Positions 35,655 through 45,900 of a stretch of DNA of 64,000 nucleotides are shown piece after piece. A program made the position numbers and the translations under genes. Each line of letters starts with the position of its first letter. The first letter of the stretch is position 1. The DNA is from Bolinopsis microptera (taxonomy: Eukaryota; Ctenophora; Tentaculata; Lobata; Bolinopsidae), in NCBI RefSeq assembly GCF_026151205.1, contig NC_087079.1, forward strand, positions 14,508,445 through 14,572,444. The letters are read 5' to 3'. The notes under the pieces are model-generated. The model saw only the letters and a list, made by a program, of their open reading frames with translations, was not told where the DNA came from and searched no databases.

Positions 35655-36613
35655 GTGATTGCTCTAACCAGAGCCCTCTCACTTGCAGTAGCGCGCGACC
35701 GCCGAAGTGAAACAAGCGCGTCACGCAGTACGCGTAGACACATGGCCATGTGAAGTTAAGTGACGTAAAGCTCGCTCATCGCTGCTCTGCACGCGTGTTA
35801 CAATCTAAATTTATCCATGGAGTCATGGCAACCACATTAATTAACAAAATTATAAACTATAAAGCTGCGACCTTTTATTCGGCCCAAAATCATACTTTTT
35901 GGGATAACTCAAATCTACGATTGACGATGTCCCTAATTTTTCTCCTAGGAAAATCCTGGGAAGGAAACTTTATTTTATTTTACAGGGCGATCATTTTGCT
36001 AAAAACCGGAAGTATTTATAATTGATAATTATCTCTTTTACTTTCAAAGTTAGGCTCCTACCAGTAAGGTTTCATGGGCCGTAACCAACGCGCATTTTAA
36101 AAATTTTCGATTTCATTCGGAGGGCTTCGACGCGCCGCGCAAACTAGCATTCTTGCTTCGCAGAGCAAAGATCTCGATGGGTTGACACCGTCAATCAAGA
36201 TTTCAAATAAAAACTTTCACTTTGACAAATCATAAATCGCCACCAATTAAGTCAAATTTCAAGTTTAAAATACTAAAAGAAACTAAAAAATTTTGTCAAC
36301 AAAAAAAGGGACTGGCTGGGGTCGTAAAAACCGGTTTCACTAATTCACTCGCCATGGATTATAGGAAAAGCGCGCTAATTTGTATTTCTCATTGGATATA
36401 AAGATAACCAATGTTTTTAAGAGTATCACCCGTTAATGTTTAAGTCACGTGCGCGTGATATAGCGCGCGCGTGTGTGCTTATATCGAACGCGAAATATGG
36501 TAATCCATAATCATGATAGTCGGGTGCCGTAGTTAAAAAAGTAATTGTGAATTGGCCGAATATCAATCAAAAATTTCACTAATTTTAAGTAAACATTCTC
36601 GAGGGTTAGGTCC
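35655..36613. other. Repeat debris next to the TTAA element
   Basis: The block gaaacaagcgcgtcacgcag with a following cgcgtagacacatgg occurs at about 35710-35750 and inside the element at about 35347-35390. A further copy of the terminal motif gagtatcacccgttaa lies at 36421-36436, again ending in TTAA. CpG-rich palindromic words (gcgcgcgc) mark this zone. No host gene is seen. Confidence 0.65.
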
Positions 36614-36751
36614 CGAAAAACATTTTCGGCTCATAATGATCAAAGTAACATAAACACTGGTGACTGGAGAAAAGTGATTTCCAGGAAAAATGTTTACCTA
36701 AAAACTTTTAACATTGTTGACAATTTTCGGTCCGAGTCATCCTCGATACGT
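36614..36751 (+). repeat. Direct repeat, left copy
   Basis: Shares blocks ttttcggctcataatgatca and ttttcggtccgagtcat with 38781-38926 in the same orientation. The copies are clearly diverged and bracket the ORF1-like gene between them. Confidence 0.7.
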
Positions 36752-37029
36752 CGAGCGTGCTAATAGATCACTTTAAAGTCGATCTTCGAGATTGTTCTAC
36801 AAGGGCCCCCGACAGTTGAAACCAATCTTGATCGATGTATTTTCGGACGCTGATTCCGAATCACCCCCCATTATACGTACCATGACATAGGGACAGGGTT
36901 AAAATGCCCCCCTGACGAGAAAAATTGTAGCTCTCTTATCAGCAGTTTTGTGTGTGCGCGTTGAATTATCTCTCTCTGGCTTTGTAGATTTGTATACATT
37001 GTTTGTACATTTTCTGTACAACGTGTACG

Positions 37030-37986
37030 ATGCCTGAGCCTTTTCCGCTACAGAATGAACACTTGGATATGGTAGATGATGCTATGGTTGTGAATGGCCA
37101 GTTCCTTACGGAGTATGTGAATCAGATACACATGGCAACTGACAGTATTTTCAAGGAGATTAGAAGTAAAATCGGTGTCGAACACAACGATGATGTGCAA
37201 GTTGACAAACTGAACCAGAGAAGTGTGCCTAGAGAGAGGTTATCAGAATGGTTAGAGACAGTGTGCTGTTTGCTGGACAATTATTGTGGTCCATTGTTAC
37301 AATCCGCCACAGAAACAGCTGAAGACAACCGAAAGTTCAGGAAAGAAAAAATAGAAGATGCGACGAAAATCATAGAACTACAAGAGAAGTTACTCTCTAA
37401 GCAAGAAGAAGATATGGCAAAAATCAGTGATTTGCAGGAGAAGTTAGCCTTGAAGAAAGATGATGAGATCGGAACTGTGAAAAGTGCAGCTCAGAAAGAG
37501 ATGAAGACCTTTTCGTCTGTGCTGAAAAACACGTGCAAAAACGCCTTTGCACCGAAGAAGATCCAAGCTGCGGTGAAAAGGGTTGCCCTAGAAGAAGATC
37601 GAAGCAAAAGTCTGATTATCTTTGGGCTTCCAGAGACTGAGGAGAACCTGGATGCTAAGGTATCTGGTATTTTGTTGGACCATCTCAACGAAAAACCGAA
37701 AATTCTGAGATGTAATAGAATTGGAAAGGACACAAGTGAACGAGTCAGACCAGTTAAATTCACTTTGTCAAGCTCAGATCAAGCTCGTACCATCTTGAGC
37801 AAGACTAAGTTATTAAGACATGTAGAGGGGTGTACTTCTGTCTACATAACTCCTGATAGATCAGCTGCAGACAGAATAGCCTACAAGAAAGTTGTCGTCC
37901 AGCTACTCAATAAAAGGACAGCAGAGCCGGACAAAGTTCATGTTATCAGGAACTTTAGAGTCATTAGCTCGGAGAAGGAGCCTTGA
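37030..37986 (+). CDS. LINE ORF1-like protein (coiled coil plus RRM-like domain)
   Basis: 318 residues, one open frame. The first in-frame ATG is 37030 (MPEPFPLQN). Residues of about 90-165 are rich in charged heptads (KIIELQEKLLSKQEED, KISDLQEKLALKKDDE), a likely coiled coil for trimerisation. Then comes an RRM-like stretch beginning SLIIFGLPETEENLDAKVS, with RCNRIGKD and RPVKFTLSS. The C-terminal part (VYITPDRSAADRIAYKKVV) resembles the ORF1p C-terminal domain. Such proteins bind and chaperone retrotransposon RNA. No endonuclease or reverse transcriptase follows within the next 2 kb, so it is either a half-LINE or an ORF1-derived gene. The frame has no break. Confidence 0.85.
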   Translation: MPEPFPLQNEHLDMVDDAMVVNGQFLTEYVNQIHMATDSIFKEIRSKIGVEHNDDVQVDKLNQRSVPRERLSEWLETVCCLLDNYCGPLLQSATETAEDNRKFRKEKIEDATKIIELQEKLLSKQEEDMAKISDLQEKLALKKDDEIGTVKSAAQKEMKTFSSVLKNTCKNAFAPKKIQAAVKRVALEEDRSKSLIIFGLPETEENLDAKVSGILLDHLNEKPKILRCNRIGKDTSERVRPVKFTLSSSDQARTILSKTKLLRHVEGCTSVYITPDRSAADRIAYKKVVVQLLNKRTAEPDKVHVIRNFRVISSEKEP

Positions 37987-38323
37987 GAGTTTTATATTTT
38001 CTATAAGTACAATATTATATGTTTTGATTCATTGATTAATTAATTGTTGCTAGGGCCCAATGTTATTGCGGGTGTGGTATTTCTTACTGCACACTACCGT
38101 GTTTTGGTTACCCCTCTTTCAATACATAATTTGGGTTTCGATATTCTGGGATAGTGAAAATTAGGGCTATATCGGTTTTTTCCTTTTATAACTGGGTTTA
38201 TTTAGAAGCATTAAATTCTGTATAATTATGTATTGTTTGAAAAGTTAAAGATAAAAATATTGGCGAAAAACTGTCTCGGTCACGTGATATGACCGTATAA
38301 TAAGGAAGTTAGTCTAATTTCTC
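37987..38323. other. Flank of the ORF1-like gene
   Basis: AT-rich 3' flank without any further reading frame. No second LINE reading frame and no long poly(A) were seen. Confidence 0.5.
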
Positions 38324-38531
38324 GTTAGGGTTAGGGTTTCAGCATATGCTTTTGTTATTGACGGATGTTACTCATCTAAATTTCTTCGAAGTAGCGCGCG
38401 CCGCTTTCTTCTAGATGGCAAGTGCTACGAAGTAGCGCGCGCCGGGCCAGATCATTAACAATGGTCAATTTTGTTAAAGATTCGGTTAGCAGTTAGGGTT
38501 AGGGTTTGGATCAGATTAGAGGGTTAGGGTT
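38324..38531 (+). repeat. Interstitial telomere-like TTAGGG words and GC-rich direct repeat
   Basis: gttagggttagggttt occurs at 38324-38339 and again at about 38492-38507, with a single ggttagggttt at about 38521. Between them cgaagtagcgcgcgcc is repeated at about 38388 and 38430. These are too short to be a telomere array. They look like part of a repeat family. Confidence 0.7.
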
Positions 38532-38609
38532 TCGAATAGTCGTTCAGGGTCAGCTAGAGAACGGGTTGAAAAAGTCACGTGACAGTCGAGTGTATAGTGC
38601 AATTAATCA

Positions 38610-39045
38610 TCATCCTCGATACGTACCTTACCTCCCGCTTCCGAGCTCGCACTGCAAAGGGGAGGCCTACCTTCCGAGATCGCATTACAACTACAAGGTT
38701 CCAAAATAACCCCCAATACCTCGATTCCAAAATTGTATATCGAAGGGTAGGTCAGAGGTCCGTACGCGTACCTTGAAAATCGAAAAAATATTTTCGGCTA
38801 ATAATGATCAGGGTACCGGTAGCAGGAATCGTGGACAAAAGTAGTTTCCAGAAAAACTTTGAAATTGATTTTGACTTACCGAGACAATTTTTTTTCGGTC
38901 CGAGTCATTCTCCGATTCTCGATACGTTCCTCTGAAGGCAGGGCTCCCGCTTCCGAACTCGTATTGCATAGGGGAGGCCTGCCGTCCGATATGGCATTAC
39001 AAAGGGTAAGCCTCGACTCCAAGATCGTATATAGAGGGTGATTTG
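38610..39045 (+). repeat. Diverged tandem duplication including the right direct repeat
   Basis: The block ctcgatacgt...ctcccgcttccga...ggggaggcct...cattacaa occurs at about 38616-38700 and again at about 38918-39005, in direct orientation. Between them, 38781-38926 is the partner of the direct repeat at 36614-36751. Confidence 0.7.
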
Positions 39046-39967
39046 GGGACTTCGAATTCGGGATAGAAAACATGAAAACTTATAAATGTCGGAAATATTT
39101 TTACAGGATTGTTTTCAGATTGGAAAGGCAAAACGTTTAGTACCAAAATTGTGATATTTGAAAAACAAATTATTTTACAATTTTTACAAAATTTATACAA
39201 GGGGGGACCCTTGTGTTCGAGCTGGAAAATTGTTGAAGGTCGAAATGCGATAAAATTGAAAGGGCAAAAATTGTCTTTTTGGTGTTCGAAATGATATTAG
39301 ATTCTAGATGAATATTCTGTTTAAATTAGTTCGTCCTTAAAGGTCAAAATTTGGTAAAAAATGGCGTTTTTTAAATTTTTAAGTTTTTAAATAGCATAAG
39401 ATGGCATAAAATGGAGAAATTTTCTATGGAGAAATTTGAAAGACCCTTGAGTAATTCTCCATTGCCATGCCATTGCCATGCCCATAGTTTACCCCGTGAC
39501 CACTTAAAATCCACTAACGAACATCAGCAGACAAAACTAATGGAAACATTGCTCTCAGTCTTTAATGATTGGTTAATAGGATAGTATACAAAGATTATAA
39601 CTTATATTATATCATTTCAGTGCAAACATCAAATTCATCTTATCACCGTCATACATTTTTTTCGCATTCTTTATTACAAAATATACACCTTACACTTACA
39701 GTTAAAATATTCAACGATTTTAAGCAATGTTTTCAATCTAACAAAATAAAATTCGTAAATAGTCTAAACCTAAATGTCTCTTCATGTTACATTCTCTGTT
39801 GACACAATGCTGCTTCTGTGCTATCGTCTGTGTATTGCAATAGAAGTTCACATATTGAACCAATTTCCCAAGATTTGTGATGAACAATATTTGTTTATCC
39901 CCGGTGTTTTGTCGCTCGCAGCACATATGAACCACGCGCAGGTTTCCACCTATACTTAGACGGTGCC
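39046..39967. other. Spacer and filamin 3' UTR
   Basis: AT-rich. On the - strand an AATAAA (39675-39670) lies about 0.3 kb past the filamin stop and is a good poly(A) candidate. The remainder to 39046 shows no gene. Confidence 0.6.
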
Positions 39968-42900
39968 TCACTTGGTGATCTCGAACATATTGCTGAAAGA
40001 GCCGTAGACCAAGTCGCTGTCCGAACATCGTACCACTACCTTATGAGCTCCTACTTCCACAGGACTAGCGCGGATCTTGTATGTTGAATCCTTGACTGAG
40101 GTCTTGGTGTCGACCAATTTACGAGCTGGGCCAATAACCTTGACAGTTGGAGGTTGGGCAGGTCCGCATACCTTGGCCGTACTCTTGAACCTTTGTGCGT
40201 ATTTCAACCTGATATCGATGTAATCATCAACACTGCACGAGCTAGGTGCTTCCAGAGACAAATGTGTAATCTGGATCTCGACCCTTCTGCGAGTACTGGG
40301 GAAGGCACCAACACTGTGGGTGTGCACCTTAGGTTTGTACGGTTTTCCTTGGTTAAGGGAATCTTCGCCATACTTGACATTCACATCGTAATTATTATGA
40401 AGAGACACGTCGTACTTGATGTTAAACAACCCTTTCTTTGGCTCGGTGATGGTTGGTACTGGTTTGAATTCACCAGTTCCGGGTCCAACAATATCCACGA
40501 AGAGTTGTTCCTCTCCTGCTTCTCGGGCGTCCACGACAAAGTGGGTATCAAATCCACACAAATTACCAGATGGCTCAATACCGGGACCGTACACTTTCAC
40601 TGATTTAAGTCCTCGGGCTTTCAGAGGAATTGGGCATTTGGGAGCAGCCACTCCTTCAGATTCAGCAACGAACAAATAATTACCAGCTTTGTCGGGGGTG
40701 AAGGCGACCTGGGGGAATACGTCTGTAAGAACGATTGGTATAGCTTTGACGACATAATCTATTCTAACATTAATGAATCGATTTTAATTGGTTGAAAAGA
40801 AGATACATAAGGGCCCAGTTACCTTGAACACACCCGGCTCACTCTCTTCAATCTCCAGAGTGACAGGTCGGCCGTCAGGACCGACCACCAGGAGCTCCAG
40901 ATCAGCATGATCTTCAGCGCCCATCTTGTTAGGGTCCTTCTCTCGGATCACTATGTCTCCAGTCATCGCGCGGCTCGCGTCTATCGTCATCTTGCATTCC
41001 TCTCCCACCTAAGAGAAATTAAAAACTTTGCACGTACGAATTTGGACTTAAAAATTGTTCAATGTGGTAAGAAAAATATTTTCGCGCAATTAAGAAAAGA
41101 TCTTTGACTCAATTTTCAAACGGCGAGAAAGTATTAAAAACAGAAAGCCAGAACACTAACCTTGAGAGGTTTGTTGCTGTTGAGACCATCTCCAAAGATG
41201 TTGAGTTTGTCCAACTTGAGTCTTGGTTCGGCTGCGAGCCTTGCTTCGGTAACTGGTTCCCCAGCGAACGTCACATCGACAACATAATCACCCTCCTTCT
41301 TCGGTGTAAAGGTGAACGTGTCCAGGCCTAAGGAAACCTCTTTATTCGCAATTAGTACTTAATAATGCCGACAGTTTCCTGCATCGGACGTGAAAGGATA
41401 CATAAATTAAGCCCAAGACATTGAAACAGAAAGCCGAAAAAAGACATCCAAGAGTTATCTAGAGCCATGACAACATTTGTAGCAAGATTCATGTCAAGAT
41501 AATCATAGATAACCGCAGATACCATCACACCAGAAACACTCAGAAACCCATACAAAAAACCATTCTTATAAATCCAATCTTCATCCAAGTGTCCAAGAAT
41601 TAAGATAGCTAGAACCTTACCGTAACCGTTTTGATCATGGTCGACTTCCACTTCATTGCCCAAACTGTCCAAGATTCGGACTACGAGATCACCGTTTCCA
41701 GCCTCAGTGGAATCGATCTTGAACTTAGTGGGCTCTCCGAGGCGGATAACCGAATTCTCGATCTGAACCTTGACTTTGTCTGGCTCACTCTCTGGCCTTA
41801 CTTTGACACTGAATGGGCCGTGGGGTACAGGAACCTGCAAAATTACATGTAATAGTTAATGTTATTATAAATCAAGTGGAATATTAGCGTTGTTACGAGA
41901 CCTCTCATATTAAAGTGACATTTGTAATAATTGGATATCTGAAATTGATAGGAGTTTAGAAGGAAGACGCCTCACCTTGCCGTAGACCAAGCTGATGGTA
42001 TGTGTACCCATCTCGCTGGGGTTTATCTTGAGGGTATGGTGTCCTGCATCATCATCATCTAACACGAAGTCCAATAACTGTTGGAGAACAGGTTTATTAG
42101 AAGGGATCACTTCTTCTCAGTTCAAGAAATTATACAGTAGGATTGTTCTAAATTCGTTAATTTCCATGATTAATAATTGAGCGTGTGAGCGGTACCTTGC
42201 CGCTAGGAGACACAACTTGAGCTTCCATCTTGCCTTCTCCAGCAGTTGTTGTATCGATATTGAAGACGGGACTGTCACCGATTCTAACAATCTGAGCTGC
42301 AACATGAAACGTGTTACAGGGTGAACTGTTTTAAACAGTAAGGTAGTAAGAGGGGTTAAAACTCGCTTCACTGGAGGGGACATTCCAACGTCATTACCCG
42401 TTGGGAAGCATGCAAATTGTGGAATTATGTGAATATTTGTGGAACGCAGATATATGGCCAGCTTTTATAACCGTTACGAAAGAGCGTAATATTTTGGTTG
42501 TCCAGTATTCATTTCATTGTTCTGTTTGGATGCAAGGAGCGTAAGAATGGGCATGTAAAAACGATTTTTCTAGAACTAGTGATATGTTCAAAACATGTTG
42601 AAAAATATTTCGGATGTTGTGGGTGATGACAGAAAGAAAAATGCATAAGTTCGGCGGAACGACTTTAACTTGGACAAATATCCGTATCTTTAACTGTGAC
42701 AAAGATTCTACGTATCGTGATAGATATGAATGCAGTAAGATATGATGCTGTATGATAGAGAATGCTGGGTTTTGTGGTAAGATGTGAGGGATATAAGTGA
42801 AATTCCTTGCTATCTAATACAATTGTGATATTATGAGGATTTGCGTGAAAGAAGGTTGCAGCTGGCTTATAGTCTGAGACTGAAGTCAAATATTAGTGCA

Positions 42901-45900
42901 GTTGGTTGCAGTTTGGAGAACTTAAACTGTTTAAGTATCGATTGGGATGTTTTCGTAAAGTGCATTTAAAATTGCATTTGAGTGCATTTGGTACCTACTA
43001 CACGTTTGTGACCTGTAAGAAGGGAATTAGGATATTTAGATTTAAGCTAGACAAAACAGCATCTGAGATAGTTAGGGTAGTTAATTGGGTTTTGGTAATA
43101 TTGAAAAGGTTGATTAGTATGGTACAACTTATTAGGTTTTAAGTTTTAACTAATTGTTGTTGTAAAAGGCCAATCCAACACTGGTATTCACTCTTACCAA
43201 GTCCAGCGACCTTGACTTTGGAAGCGTCAACTTTGGGACTGATCTTGACTTTGTAGGGCGAGTTGGGCAGGGGCATCCCACCGAAGTTGACAGCAACGTT
43301 GTACATTCCGAACTTTGGTGGTTTGTACGACACGTACTGTTCACCTTTTCCGTCTTGCTCCACATTGAAGGCTATCGGCTGACTGGAATGAGATTTAACG
43401 TTAAGGTCACCTATTTTGCAGTGTAGTGCTGAGCCATTAGTTGACAAGGATGTGATAATTTCTGTGGTCAATTAATCCGAACGGAAAATAGTTAGGTACC
43501 AAATTATTCAAAGTAGGAACAGTAACCTACTATTTAAAAGATAGAATAGTGTCTAGGGTATATAATAATAATGCCATTATCAAACAGTTTTACTCCTGAC
43601 TGTTTCTGACCATATTAGTCGTTGTTTTGCAACTTTCTGTGGTCATACTTAATACTTATTTACAGTTCAGTTAAGTAATTGTCTACATACACCACTCCTT
43701 AGCACAATAATCAACACCACCACATGTGAGCAGCCACAAAACTTACAGCCATTAAATATACAAATATTATATTAGTTAATATTAACATAAAAATACAGGA
43801 ATATTCAACATAAAAAACATATTTAACACAAAAAACATATTACCTGTCAGGTCCAACGATCTCCACTTTTGGTTCTGCAGGTCCAGCCTCAAGGTAGTTG
43901 ATTTTAAACCAGGCGTTCTCGTCAGGCAGGATCATATCTCCAGTCAGACCCGGTCCCTCAACCTTCACCTTCTTAGGATCAACCTTGTTTCGGGGTCCAT
44001 CATTGTAGATCTTCACCTTGAAGGGGGCTTTGGGGACATCAACCCCACAGAAAGTAACGTTAACCGTGTACTCTCCCTCGTCCTGAAGCAGTATCAGTGC
44101 TAGGTACAGATAGGGTATTATATATTATAGTTGGTGTAGAGACACCACCTTACTGACACGGTCTCCACAATACACCTCCTGCAATATGATGACACATGCG
44201 CAATGTGCATTGCACATTAACAGTGTCTGTAGGTCTCCAGACCTCAGTCACACCCACACCTAACAGTCCCTTCTCTTTATCAAGGAGCTGAAGGAGTTTA
44301 AAAGAAAACAGATTTAAAACTTAGCTCCAGGTTAACACTAATCCAAGCAACAATTGTTGTAGGGTTCATTTCTACTAACCTTGGGGTGGTAAGAACCAGT
44401 GTAGACCCCAGGAGTGTCTCCACCGGCCGAGTACTCCACTTTAACTGGGTCACTGCCCTCAGGTCCGTCCACTGTGACCACCACGTCACCTGCACCACAC
44501 TTGCTGGCGTCTATCTCGAAAGTGGCGGGTTTACCGGGCAGGAGACCGACTCCTGATACACCAGGTCCTCGAGCAATGCACTGAGAGAACGGGAATTAGG
44601 AGACAGTGTCAAACACGCTTGTAGTTATCCGTTATGAAATAGTCCATTTTTTACCAAAAGTTTGCTACTTTCGTAAGGTCTTGTTTTAAAAAGTCTAGGC
44701 GAGGCCCTCCATTCCACAGAACGATAAAAATAGAGGTGGCGAAACTACGATAATTTGTCGCGATAGAAACTTAAAATAACCCTTATATCGAATACTTTTG
44801 GACCTATAATTTTTCAGTTAACCGGCTATTGAAAGATTATTCCCCGTTATATCATTTCAACTAGATACTGTACCCCCCCCCCCCCCCCCGATACTGTCTA
44901 ATAAAAAGAGAGAAAGGACCGTAAGATGACCGCAGTGAAGATGATAATTACACAGCATATTATGCTGAGTACTTTCCAAAGGTTTCATCTACGTCACAAA
45001 GTGTCTTATTCATAGGATTCTGTCCAGTTCCCTGAGATTTCAACCCCCTAAAAACACGGGGAACTTTGTAAGAGTGGGTTCAAAATCCGTGGAGTTAGTG
45101 TCTACTTTGTTACCACCTAGTGACCACTTAGTTACCACTTAGTTACCACTTAGTTACCACTTAGTTACCACTTAGTTACCACTTACCCGATTGGGGTAGA
45201 CCACAGGGGCACCCTCTTTGACCTTGCAGTCCAGGAAGCCACTCAGATATGTCATGTTTGAGAGGTCATCAGCCTGTGAAGAAGAGAACGTGTGAGACGG
45301 GCACGTGTGAGCCGCGCAATTAGGATTTAAGAGGTATTTATATATCAGAATGCAGATATGTATCTCTGATATTTAGTGGGGTTAGTGAGACAGATAGGTA
45401 TCTCTGATATTAACTGAGATATATCTGCTTCACGCTACACAGTAATTAACGTGTGCATCTCGGGTTAGTACATACGGAGAGATATGATATTCTAGGAAGC
45501 TTACACAGCTACTTGTTACAGTTGTATTATTGAAACATCTCCGTGTATAGTGAGAGTACGGAATGTTATTATATTTGATGTGAACAAGTTAAATCAGGCA
45601 CAGCACTTACACTAGTGCTAGCCATGTCTTCAGGAGCCAGGAGTTTGGGTACACCAAGCCAAGTCTCAGCCAGATCCATAGCCATCTTTATATTCTCGAC
45701 CTTATCATCAGGGTTGAGGATGGTGTAATTGGGGATCAAGCCAGGAGCGATACAGTTTACCAGACATGCTAACAGAGTTCCTGGAGAGAGGGTGGGTTAA
45801 ACAATGGGAGGAGGAGGGGGAATACAAAATACATCAGTGTGTGATATATTGGGTAAACTGAGATAAGACTATGTAGATTGTAGCAAATGTAGAGTGATGT

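Noticed and set aside
36614-38926. Direct repeats around the ORF1-like gene as LTRs
   Set aside because: The interior codes for a LINE-type ORF1 protein with no LTR-element domains, and the repeat edges do not show defined LTR ends.
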